A program made the translations under genes and the position numbers. The notes under the pieces are model-generated. The model worked only from the letters and a program-made list of their open reading frames with translations. It searched no databases and had not been told where the DNA came from. 64,000 bases of DNA from Acidobacteria bacterium UBA2994. Its GTDB lineage: Bacteria; Acidobacteriota; Vicinamibacteria; Vicinamibacterales; UBA8438. Positions within the stretch are counted from its first letter, which is position 1. Each line of letters opens with the position of its first letter. The stretch lies in the NCBI GenBank assembly GCA_002346545.1, contig DEAA01000072.1, positions 18,395-82,394 of the forward strand. The letters run 5' to 3'. Positions 56,826-64,000 of this stretch are shown in pieces.

Positions 56826-59150
56826 TTGCGTTGGAGCGTTTTGGTTGCGTGCTGTGTGTTCGGTTGGGTGGCATCGGTCGCTGGCCAGGGAGCGGGAACC
56901 CTCACCGGGACGGTGACAGACGATACAGGGGGCGTGCTCCCCGGCGCGACGGTCGGGGTGGAAACTGACGACGGCTCGTTCTCGGCCGTGACCGACGACG
57001 TCGGCGTCTACCGGGTCGAGGGAGTCTCGGCCGGTGCTGCCACAGTGGTGGTCCGCCTGGTCAATTTTTCGACGTTCCGCGAAGACGTTCAGATGGCCGC
57101 GGGTCAGACCCTCACGGTCGACGCCCGGCTCGCACTAAGCATCACGGCCGACGTGGTGGTCACGGGTGCCCGAACGTTCCGGAATATCGCCGACCTGGAG
57201 AATCCGAGGGAGAACCTGGTCGGGATTGCCACCTCGGCCAGTGTAGGGGCGATCACCTCGGCCCAGCTCGAGGCGCGCCCGATTATGCGGCCCGGAGAGG
57301 TGCTCGAAGCCGTGCCCGGGTTCGTGGTGAGCCAGCACAGCGGCGAAGGGAAGGCCAACCAGTACTACCTCCGAGGCTTCAACCTAGACCACGGCTCCGA
57401 CTTCGCGACGACCCTGGCCGGGGTACCGCTGAATGAGTCGTCTGGCGCTCACGCCCACGGCTACACTGACGTTAACGCGTTGATCCCGGAGCTGGTCAGC
57501 GGCGTGCAGTACACGAAGGGACCGTACTTTGCCGAACACGGCGATTTCTCCGCCGCCGGCTCGGCCAACATCAATTACGTGAACAGCTTGGATCGGCCGA
57601 TCTTCAGCATCAGCGGCGGCGGTCAGGGCTGGGGCCGTGTGCTGGGCGCCGTCTCGCCCGAGGTTGGGCCGGGGAATCTCCTGGTGGCGCTGGAGCTCAC
57701 GCAGAACGACGGGCCCTGGGAGCGCCCGGACAACATGGAGAAGGCTAATGGCATCATCCGCTACAGCCAGGGTGACCGGCAGAACGGCTTCTCTATTACC
57801 GGGATGGGGTATCGCGGAGACTGGAACGCCACGGACCAGATTCCGCGCCGGGCGATCGAGCAGGGGCTCATTGGCCGCTTCGGGGGCATCGACAACACGG
57901 ATGCCGGCAGCGCCTATCGCTACTCCGGTACGTTCGACTGGCTCCGTTCGGGTGCCAATCAGTCGACCCGCTTCACGGCGTACGCCCTCACCGGCGGTCT
58001 CAACTTGTTCCAGAACTTCACCTACTTCCTCGAAGACCCGATCAATGGCGACCAGGTCGAACAGGAAGGTCGTCGCCTGAGCTCGGGCGCGAAGATGGTG
58101 CATCGGCGGCTGGGCCGCGTGTTCGACCGCCCGGTCGAGAATGCCATCGGTGTGTCGGTGCGCAACGATGTGGTCGACACGGTCGGGCTCTACAACACGG
58201 TGGCACGCCGACGCACCAATGCTATTCGTAATGACGAGGTGACCCAGACGACGGCCGGGCTCTTCGCTCAGAGTGAAATCGAATGGACGCGCGTGTTCCG
58301 GACGACCCTGGGATTGCGCAGTGACGTATATCGCTACGACGTCACAGCACAGAACTCGCTCAACTCAGGCGACGGAACTGCGGCTCTCGTGAGCCCGAAG
58401 ATAACCGCCGTTCTCGGGCCGTGGGAGGGGACCGAGCTCTATCTGAACTACGGGCGCGGTTTCCACAGCAACGACCCCCGTGTCGCCACTGTGCAGGTCG
58501 ACCCCGTGAGCGGGGATCCGGTCGATCGCGAGGATCCGCTGGTGCCGGCCAACGGCGCGGAGATCGGTCTGCGGACTGTCCGGTTGCCTGGCGTGCAGTC
58601 CACGGTGGCGCTCTGGTATCTCTCGTTCGATTCCGAACTGCTATTTGTCGGCGACGCCGGCATCAGCGAGGCCAGCCGGCCGAGTCGACGTCTTGGCGTC
58701 GAGTGGACCAACTACGTGCGATTCGCGTCCTGGCTGACCGGCGAGCTCGACCTGTCGTTCTCTCGCGCCCGGTTCGCGGATGAAGACCCCGCGGGCGACT
58801 TCATTCCGGGCGCCCTGGATCGGGTCATCGCCGGCGCTATCACGGTGGCGCCGAACCGCCGTGTGCACGGAAGTCTCCGGCTACGGCACTTTGGTCCCAG
58901 ACCGCTCATCGAAGATGCGTCGGTGAAGTCGGCTGCCACCACGATCTGGAACGGTGAGATCGGTTTCAATCTCAACGAGCGGGCCACTATCACCGTGGAA
59001 GGCTTCAACTTGCTCGACAGCGACGTCTCCGACATCGACTACCTCTACGAGTCGCGTTTGCCCGGCGAGCCGGTGGGCGGCATCGAAGACGTGCACTTCC
59101 ACCCGTCGCTGCCCCGAACCGCGCGCGTGATGCTCAACCTCCTCTTCTAG
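56826..59150 (+). CDS. TonB-dependent outer-membrane receptor with carboxypeptidase-like N-domain
   Basis: The 774-residue protein has a signal peptide (VLVACCVFGWVASVAGQ). A carboxypeptidase regulatory-like beta-sandwich follows (TLTGTVTDDTGGVLPGATVG and VYRVEGVSAGAATVVV). The plug (LEAVPGFVVSQHSGEGKANQ, then YYLRGFNLDHGSDFAT) and a 22-strand-type beta-barrel end ARVMLNLLF with a terminal aromatic residue. It imports an unknown ligand using TonB energy. TTG 56826 with ribosome site GGAGGG was chosen because it starts at the signal peptide; GTG 56790 is also possible. Confidence 0.9.
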   Translation: MRWSVLVACCVFGWVASVAGQGAGTLTGTVTDDTGGVLPGATVGVETDDGSFSAVTDDVGVYRVEGVSAGAATVVVRLVNFSTFREDVQMAAGQTLTVDARLALSITADVVVTGARTFRNIADLENPRENLVGIATSASVGAITSAQLEARPIMRPGEVLEAVPGFVVSQHSGEGKANQYYLRGFNLDHGSDFATTLAGVPLNESSGAHAHGYTDVNALIPELVSGVQYTKGPYFAEHGDFSAAGSANINYVNSLDRPIFSISGGGQGWGRVLGAVSPEVGPGNLLVALELTQNDGPWERPDNMEKANGIIRYSQGDRQNGFSITGMGYRGDWNATDQIPRRAIEQGLIGRFGGIDNTDAGSAYRYSGTFDWLRSGANQSTRFTAYALTGGLNLFQNFTYFLEDPINGDQVEQEGRRLSSGAKMVHRRLGRVFDRPVENAIGVSVRNDVVDTVGLYNTVARRRTNAIRNDEVTQTTAGLFAQSEIEWTRVFRTTLGLRSDVYRYDVTAQNSLNSGDGTAALVSPKITAVLGPWEGTELYLNYGRGFHSNDPRVATVQVDPVSGDPVDREDPLVPANGAEIGLRTVRLPGVQSTVALWYLSFDSELLFVGDAGISEASRPSRRLGVEWTNYVRFASWLTGELDLSFSRARFADEDPAGDFIPGALDRVIAGAITVAPNRRVHGSLRLRHFGPRPLIEDASVKSAATTIWNGEIGFNLNERATITVEGFNLLDSDVSDIDYLYESRLPGEPVGGIEDVHFHPSLPRTARVMLNLLF

Positions 59151-59199
59151 AGAGGGTTTCGCCCGACCCCCTGGGGGGCGCATCACAGAAGCAGGGGCT

Positions 59200-59560
59200 A
59201 TAACTCGCAGAGAGCCGTGAAGATTCGTATCCGGGCGGGGCGGATAGCTGGGACAGGCCGCCGACCAGGCCCATGACCAGGGTGCAGGTGGTGCCCTGTA
59301 CCAGCAGCGCCGAGTCGGTCAGTACCGAGAAGACAACCGAGCTTGTGTGGAAGGCCCAGGGCCCGGAGGGTCGTCGTTCTCCCGCGTGCGTGTGGCCAGC
59401 GCGCTGTACATGGTCTTTACTGCCCCGCACACCGCACCCATCCCCATCAGCTACGCGATGACCGAGCCGATGCCGGTGATGATGGCTCGGATCTGTTGTG
59501 AGTTGGTACTCTAGCAGTCGGTTGCCAGTTCGACCTGGACCTCGCGTGCCGGTGGAGGCG
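59200..59560 (-). pseudogene. Decayed FtsX/MacB-type ABC permease fragment
   Basis: Read on the minus strand, one frame gives REVQVELATDC, stop, STNSQQIRAIITGIGSVIA, stop, LMGMGAVCGAVKTMYSALAT, then RTRE. The second part is the C-terminal core of FtsX/MacB-type permeases (family pattern: SxxxAIxxxIGxVIAxxMxIGAxFGAxNTMYSAVAxRTREIATLRALG). The expected TLRALG occurs in the next frame, and SSVVFSVLTDSALLVQ in a third frame. Two stops plus two frameshifts show a pseudogene. No ATPase or other part remains nearby. It fills most of the 550-bp gap between the TonB receptor and the zinc-ribbon gene. Confidence 0.7.
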
Positions 59561-59701
59561 CGTTCAACTAGAACCAGGTTCTAGCGCCGGCGGCCAGCGG
59601 AACCTGCCGGTCCGTGCGTATAATCAGACCGGTTTCACGCCCAAATTGTCTTCGGGCTCGTGCAGACGAGGCCAGGGCCTCGGAAATTTCGCCATTAGAT
59701 C

Positions 59702-60148
59702 ATGAGCGAACGCAAATACCGGCAACGCGGCTACCGGGACGACGACCGGGAACGCACCACGCGGGATAGGCCGAACAAGCCGAAGGGCGACGGCAAGCCA
59801 CGCAGCGTCATCAACCGTGAGCACCGGACGCCCAACATGCCTGGTTTCCACGACGTGGTACGCTGCGCTCGGTGTGGCCAGACCCTGAACCTGGCGATCG
59901 GTCCAGAGAGCCGCTGTTCGGCGTGCGGCAGCGATCTGTATGTTTGCGCGCTTTGCGCCTCGTTCGATTCAGGCAGCCGGTTCGAGTGCCAGCAACCGAT
60001 CAAGGCCCGCGTGGCGCCCAAGGATGTTCGGAACGACTGCGATTACTTCGAGCCGCGGGTGACGGTTGAGCGCCAGACCCACTCGGCCCGCGTCGCCCCC
60101 ACCGGTACCAGCAGCGCGCGCCAGGCATTCGACGATCTCTTCAAGTAG
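59702..60148 (+). CDS. Zinc-ribbon (CxxC-rich) hypothetical protein
   Basis: The 148-residue protein has a basic N-terminus (KYRQRGYRDDDRERTTRDRP) and three Cys pairs: VRCARCGQTL, RCSACGSDL and VCALCASFD. FECQQP and NDCDYFEPR follow. The arrangement fits one or two zinc ribbons that could bind nucleic acid or protein. I recognise the pattern but no named family. Tail residues ARQAFDDLFK end in a short helix. It precedes the selenocysteine-candidate oxidoreductase by 38 bp, so it is probably in the same operon. Confidence 0.7.
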   Translation: MSERKYRQRGYRDDDRERTTRDRPNKPKGDGKPRSVINREHRTPNMPGFHDVVRCARCGQTLNLAIGPESRCSACGSDLYVCALCASFDSGSRFECQQPIKARVAPKDVRNDCDYFEPRVTVERQTHSARVAPTGTSSARQAFDDLFK

Positions 60149-60186
60149 CGCGGTTCTCGTCCGAGAACCAGTGCGATAATCGGCGG

Positions 60187-60828
60187 ATGGACATTCGTGG
60201 TCCCGTCGATCTTGAGGCGTCGCTCGAAGCGCTCGCCGCGCCGGTTACTCTCCAGTTCTTCACCCAGACCTTTGGCTGCGACACCTGCCTGCCCGCGCGA
60301 CAGATCGTCGAGCGGGTGGCGGCCTTTTCTGACCAGATCACGGTCGAGGAGTACAACCTGTTGCTCGACACCGAGGTCACCGAACGGGCCGGCATCCGCC
60401 GGGCGCCAGCGATCGCGGTGGTCGGGGCGGAGGACACCGGGATCCGGTTCTACGGTGTTCCGGAGGGGCACGAGCTGATCTCGCTGGTCGAGGCCGTGCT
60501 GCTGGTGGCGGACGGAGACCCCGGTCTCTCGGAGGAGACGCGCGAACGGCTCTCTGGGTTGAATGACCCGGTCGACATTCAGGTCTTCGCCACCCCCACC
60601 TGACCCCATTGCCCCAAGGCGGTCAGCCTTGCCCAGCGTCTCGCGCTCGCGCACCCCCAGATCACCGCGTCCACTATCTCGGCGGTTGAGTATCCGGAGC
60701 TCGTTCAGCAGTACCGGGTCACCGGTGTGCCGAAGACCGTTATCAACGACCGCGTCGAGGTGCTCGGTGCGGTGCCCGAAGACGAGTTTATCCGACAGGT
60801 CTGGGACGCGCTCGAGACCGCTCCATGA
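60187..60828 (+). CDS. PDO/glutaredoxin-like two-module thiol oxidoreductase, predicted selenoprotein
   Basis: If TGA 60601-60603 is read as selenocysteine (residue 139), the protein has 213 residues in two thioredoxin-fold modules. Module 1 has TFGCDTCLPARQ (Cys31, Cys34). Module 2 has VDIQVFATPT-U-PHCPKAVSL, where the family has the CPxC active site (known homologues read TPTCPYCPRAV). The frame continues with VEYPELVQQYRVTGVPKTVI (cis-Pro loop VTGVPKT) to TGA at 60826. That stop overlaps the ATG of the next gene (ATGA). Without readthrough, module 2 would be lost just before its catalytic Cys. It has no signal peptide, so it is probably a cytosolic disulfide reductase/oxidoreductase. Confidence 0.85.
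60615..60631 (+). promoter_or_regulatory. Candidate bacterial SECIS hairpin of the PDO gene
   Basis: CAAGGC (60615-60620), loop GGTCA (60621-60625) and GCCTTG (60626-60631) form a perfect 6-bp stem. The loop starts 18 nt after TGA 60601-60603. The loop sequence GGUC is the same as in the E. coli fdhF SECIS apical loop (GGUCU), and the distance lies inside the usual 16-37 nt range. It was found by eye, without energy calculation. Confidence 0.7.
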
Positions 60829-62771
60829 TCAGGTCCAGTGCCTGGCGCCGGGCGCGCGGTTGGCGACTCGGCGCCGCGGCTCTGGTGCTCGCGGTTATTG
60901 CGCTGAGACTCAGCGTCCCGACTGGTGGCCAGTCGACCGCCGGGAGCACCGACGCCAGGGTGCGCTACACGGTGAGTGTGCCTGAACCGGCTCATCGGTG
61001 GATGGCGGTCGAACTCGAGGTCGACGGTCTCGGCGCGGATCCTCTCAGTCTGCGGATGAGCAGTGCCTCACCCGGCCGGTACGCGCGCCACGACTTTGCT
61101 AAGAACATCTTCATGGTCGAGGCACGTACCGCCGCCGGCGAGCCGCTCGAGGCGATCCGGACCACACCGACCCGGTGGGACATCGCCGATCACGATGGTT
61201 CGGTGGTCTTCTACTACCGCATTTTCGGCGATCGGGTGGACGGGACTTATCTCGCCGTCGACCCGACGCATGCCCACCTCAACATGCCGGCGAGCCTGGT
61301 GTGGCCGGCCGGTCTCGAGACCGGCCCCATCGAGGTGCGTTTCGTGCCTCCGGCTGGGGAGCCGTGGCGAGTGGCGACGCAGCTGTTCCCGACCGATGAC
61401 CAGCTCAGGTTTATCGCCCCCAACGTTGGCTACTTGCTGGACAGCCCGGCGGAGTTCAGCGCGTTTGTCGACCGGACCTTCGAGGTGACCGATCCGTCAG
61501 ATTCGACCTACCGGCCCGATTTCCGGGTGGCGGTGCACCACGGAGGCAGCGACGCCGATGTCGACCGCTATGCGGCCGACGTCGAACGGATTGTCCGTGA
61601 GATGGTGGCGGTCTTCGGAGAGTTCCCACGTTTCGAGACCGGTCGCTACACCTTCATTGCCGATTACCTGCCGACCGCCGCCGGGGACGCGATGGAGCAT
61701 CGCAACAGCACGGTGATCAGCGCGCCGGCATCGTTGCGTACCCAGGGCCGAGCGCTGCTCGGGTCGGTCTCACACGAGTTCTTTCACGTCTGGAACGTCG
61801 AGCGGATCCGGCCTCAGTCCCTCGAGCCATTCGACTTCGAGAACGTTAACGCTTCTGGCGAGCTCTGGTTGGCGGAGGGGTACACGAACTACTACGGCAC
61901 GCTCACGCTGCAGCGGGCAGGTTTGGCGTCGCTGCCCGCCACTCTTGGCAGGTTCAGCCGCGCCATCGAGACCGTGCGATTGGGGCCGGGCCGGCGGTTC
62001 CGTTCCGCCGTCGAGATGAGCCGGCTCGCGCCGTTTACCGACGCCGCCAGTGCGATCGATCCCACGAACTGGGACAACCTCTTCATCTCCTACTACACTT
62101 GGGGCGAGACGCTCGGCTTGGGGCTCGACCTCTTGCTCCGGGTTCGGAGCGCCGACGCGGCCGGTGTGCCCAGCCTGACGCTGGACGACTACATGCGGCT
62201 GCTGTGGCGCCAGTTCGGACTGCCAGGAGGCTCGACGCCGGGTGCTGTGGACCGGCCTTACACGATGGCTGATGCGCGCGCGGCGCTGGAGGAGTTGACC
62301 GACGCGTCGTTCGCCGACGAGTACTTCGACCGCTACGTCGAGGGACGCGAGGTGATCGACTACGTGCCGCTGTTGGAGCGGGCCGGCGTGGCGGTGGTGC
62401 CGACCGCCCTCGACCAGGCCTGGCTCGGGGATCCCTCGCTCCGATTCGAGCGGGGCGGCGCGAGGGTGACTCGCCCGATGCCTTTTGGCTCGCCGCTCCA
62501 TCTCGCCGGGCTCGACCGGGACGACGTGATCGTGTCGATCGACGGCCGGGAGGTCTCGTCGGCCGGTCGTTGGAGCGAGACGCGTGACCGGTTGCTACCT
62601 GGTCGCTCAGTGACGCTGACGTTCGCTCGCGCGGGGGAGCTCCTTACCGCGCGCGTCACGCCGGAGGAGCATCCCGGCCTCCGGTTGGTCGCGTTCGAGG
62701 AGATCGGTCGGACCCTAACCTCCAGCCATATGCGGTTCCGCGAGGCCTGGCTCGGGTCCCAGCTGGACTGA
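60825..62771 (+). CDS. M61-family glycyl aminopeptidase with PDZ domain
   Basis: The 648-residue secreted protein has a signal-anchor (LGAAALVLAVIALRLSV). An N-terminal beta domain (about 50-220) precedes the M61 zinc site HEFFHVWNVERIRP at 317-330, with LWLAEGYTNYYG downstream. The PDZ domain lies near the C-terminus (FGSPLHLAGLDRDDVIVSIDG). Active M61 enzymes remove N-terminal Gly or Ala. Its ATG overlaps the stop of the selenocysteine-candidate gene by 4 bp, so it depends on translation of that gene through its TGA if coupling is strict. Confidence 0.92.
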   Translation: MIRSSAWRRARGWRLGAAALVLAVIALRLSVPTGGQSTAGSTDARVRYTVSVPEPAHRWMAVELEVDGLGADPLSLRMSSASPGRYARHDFAKNIFMVEARTAAGEPLEAIRTTPTRWDIADHDGSVVFYYRIFGDRVDGTYLAVDPTHAHLNMPASLVWPAGLETGPIEVRFVPPAGEPWRVATQLFPTDDQLRFIAPNVGYLLDSPAEFSAFVDRTFEVTDPSDSTYRPDFRVAVHHGGSDADVDRYAADVERIVREMVAVFGEFPRFETGRYTFIADYLPTAAGDAMEHRNSTVISAPASLRTQGRALLGSVSHEFFHVWNVERIRPQSLEPFDFENVNASGELWLAEGYTNYYGTLTLQRAGLASLPATLGRFSRAIETVRLGPGRRFRSAVEMSRLAPFTDAASAIDPTNWDNLFISYYTWGETLGLGLDLLLRVRSADAAGVPSLTLDDYMRLLWRQFGLPGGSTPGAVDRPYTMADARAALEELTDASFADEYFDRYVEGREVIDYVPLLERAGVAVVPTALDQAWLGDPSLRFERGGARVTRPMPFGSPLHLAGLDRDDVIVSIDGREVSSAGRWSETRDRLLPGRSVTLTFARAGELLTARVTPEEHPGLRLVAFEEIGRTLTSSHMRFREAWLGSQLD

Positions 62772-62777
62772 AGGGGA

Positions 62778-63512
62778 CTAGAACGTGGCCACCAACGCGG
62801 CCGAGCTGATGGTGTCCGTGCTTTTGAAGCCTGGTACCGGAGCATTCAGGTAGCTGAGCTTGTGGGACACCTTGAGTGAGAACAGGCGGGTGAGCGTGGC
62901 GGTGGCCGCCACCTCGTTCGCGATGCGCCAGTTCTCGCCGGTGTTCAGATCGCCGACGAACGACGCCTCTTCGGTGATCTTGCTGGTGTTGGAGAGGGTT
63001 AAGACATAGCGGCCGGTGGCATTGGCTGTCCCGATCGTCAGGTCTTCTCCTACCAGGCGAATCTCGCGGGTCACGCCGCCGCCGACCAGTATCTGCAGCG
63101 AGTGCGGTGCTCCGGCTATGGCTTCCCAGGCCAGCCCTCCTTCGGTGGTTACGCGTCGTTCGATCCCGGCAAACAGATCTCGGAGGTATCCGCCTCGCCC
63201 ATACACCTCAAGTTGGTCCTTCAGGTTTCGGGAGGCTTCGGCGAGGCCGTTGAACGAGCGAGCACGCAGCAGGTCGTCGGCAGAGGTCTCCACGTAGGCT
63301 GCCCGGGCCCGCCAGCTCCAGCCGCTGGGGTCGTAGGTGAGCTCTCCGCCCAGGCCGAAGGTCCGGGTGTCGGAGTTACCGGACGTTGCTACCGCCGAGA
63401 CCTCGGCGCTGCCGGCCCAGAGGCTGTCTTCGGCCGGGTTCTGGGCCGCCGCTGGGGTTGAGGCGAACGAGATCAGAGCAAGCGAGAGGAGAAAGACGTG
63501 TCGTCTGTTCAT
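62778..63512 (-). CDS. DUF481-family outer-membrane protein
   Basis: The 244-residue protein has a signal peptide (HVFLLSLALISFASTPAAAQ) and the DUF481 pattern: WAGSAEVSAVATSGNSDTRTFGLGGEL, YVETSADDLLRARSF and beta-strand repeats. It ends with SSAALVATF and a terminal Phe, typical of outer-membrane barrels. Probably a salt-inducible porin-like protein (family description); function is unproven. The ATG at 63512 was chosen for the signal peptide. It converges on the M61 gene with 6 bp between stops. Confidence 0.85.
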   Translation of the reverse strand: MNRRHVFLLSLALISFASTPAAAQNPAEDSLWAGSAEVSAVATSGNSDTRTFGLGGELTYDPSGWSWRARAAYVETSADDLLRARSFNGLAEASRNLKDQLEVYGRGGYLRDLFAGIERRVTTEGGLAWEAIAGAPHSLQILVGGGVTREIRLVGEDLTIGTANATGRYVLTLSNTSKITEEASFVGDLNTGENWRIANEVAATATLTRLFSLKVSHKLSYLNAPVPGFKSTDTISSAALVATF

Positions 63513-63646
63513 GTGATCTGGATGGTGAATCGGTGCGGGTCGTCGGCGAGGGCGCATGCGATCGAACGACTATGATGAATGAACCCAGGGATTGTCGTAA
63601 AGCGAGCGGGCGTCGATCCTGATGGAACCCAACGAGCGTGCACTCG

Positions 63647-64000
63647 ATGACCAAGGCAGCTGACACGCGTGATCCGGTCTGCGGTATGCGAGTAGACCCG
63701 GATACCGCCCGTCACCAGCATGAGCACGCCGGCGCGACCTACTACTTCTGCTGTGGCGGATGTTGCACAGCGTTTGTCGCAGACCCGGACCAGTTTCTCG
63801 AGCGGGAAGATTCGTCGGCGCCTACACCCTCGGCCGACAATCCACTGCTAGCGGTGGATCCCGTGTGCGGAATGAAGGTCGACCCGGCGCCGGATTCTTT
63901 CAATTGCGAGCATGAGGGCCAGACGTACTTCTTCTGCTGCGAAGGCTGTCTGACCAGGTTCCAGGCCGACCCAAACCGCTACCTCCATCCGGAAGATGCC
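63647..64000 (+). CDS. Tandem YHS-domain protein, N-terminus of a probable metal P-type ATPase (partial)
   Basis: The frame runs open to the window edge (118 codons). It begins MTKAADTRDPVCGMRVDPD and carries two YHS-like modules. Module 1 has DPVCGM and TYYFCCGGCCTAFVADPDQF. Module 2 has VDPVCGMKVDPA and TYFFCCEGCLTRFQADPNRY. YHS domains bind metal through Cys and are found N-terminal to copper or heavy-metal P1B ATPases and in stand-alone proteins; which one applies depends on sequence beyond the window. Two YHS copies in tandem are less common than one. It is divergent from the DUF481 gene, with a 134-bp gap. Confidence 0.8.
   Translation, partial: MTKAADTRDPVCGMRVDPDTARHQHEHAGATYYFCCGGCCTAFVADPDQFLEREDSSAPTPSADNPLLAVDPVCGMKVDPAPDSFNCEHEGQTYFFCCEGCLTRFQADPNRYLHPEDA

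Noticed and set aside
60601..60603. Simple nonsense mutation or sequencing error in the PDO gene
   Set aside because: Not fully excluded, but the intact frame after it, the ATGA overlap, the SECIS-like hairpin and a second independent case in the window all favour selenocysteine.

Overview
The window is about 64 kb of GC-rich bacterial chromosome. I infer an Acidobacteriota-like organism (Vicinamibacteria type). The reasons are high GC, diderm markers (TonB-dependent receptor with a carboxypeptidase-like N-domain, DUF481 protein, SurA-like foldase), a secreted DUF1800/DUF1501 pair, abundant secreted amidohydrolases and PQQ proteins, and the gene order jag-mnmE-mnmG-rsmG-parA-parB. No rRNA, tRNA, CRISPR array or complete insertion sequence was seen.

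Layout. 1-7.3 kb: origin-proximal block (probable yidC tail, jag, mnmE, mnmG, rsmG, a 1 kb non-coding stretch with parS sites, parA, parB). 7.4-12.4 kb: the F1 half of ATP synthase (atpHAGDC) behind a plausible promoter; the Fo genes are not here. 12.5-15.6 kb: PP2C phosphatase overlapping a Wzm/Wzt-type polysaccharide exporter. 15.6-22.3 kb: mfd, SurA-like foldase, a NusG-family antiterminator, dusB, cupin. 22.4-25.5 kb: DUF1800 and DUF1501. 25.5-30.2 kb: a regulatory cluster made of a sigma-54 response regulator, an excisionase-like HTH protein, a tiny orphan HisKA-like protein, a FliA/WhiG-type sigma factor behind a near-perfect sigma-54 promoter, and a hybrid histidine kinase. 30.3-37.6 kb: PCYCGC redox protein, a low-GC element with inverted-repeat ends, a FabZ-like protein, a decayed PDZ gene, a GAF membrane protein, a lipid kinase, and DsbD with a lipoprotein. 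37.7-53.8 kb: metabolic, proteolytic and secreted enzymes (M1 peptidase, ACT protein, ClpS/ClpA, metallo-beta-lactamase, DinB, dehydrogenase, hydratase, M20 peptidase, PQQ protein, amidohydrolase, and two paralogous secreted proteins of unknown function). 53.8-64 kb: UPF0182 membrane protein, TonB receptor, a decayed FtsX/MacB permease, zinc-ribbon protein, two-module thioredoxin-fold oxidoreductase, M61 peptidase, DUF481 protein, and the start of a tandem-YHS protein.

Main discovery. Two unlinked thiol-redox genes each have one in-frame TGA exactly where the family has the first Cys of its C-terminal CxxC. One is a PDO/glutaredoxin-like oxidoreductase (TGA at 60601-60603). The other is a membrane-anchored PCYCGC protein (TGA at complement 30445-30447). 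In both, the reading frame after the TGA continues with the expected family sequence to a normal stop, and a compact hairpin sits about 20 nt downstream at bacterial SECIS distance. In the first case the extended frame ends in an ATGA overlap with the next gene. The simplest reading is two selenoproteins with UxxC redox motifs. The selenocysteine machinery itself is not in this window, so its presence elsewhere in the genome is the key test.

Smaller points of interest are a likely CTG start for a hydratase, a DUF4188 remnant spliced in frame to an M20 peptidase, several pseudogenes, and a 59-residue gene inside the inverted-repeat element.
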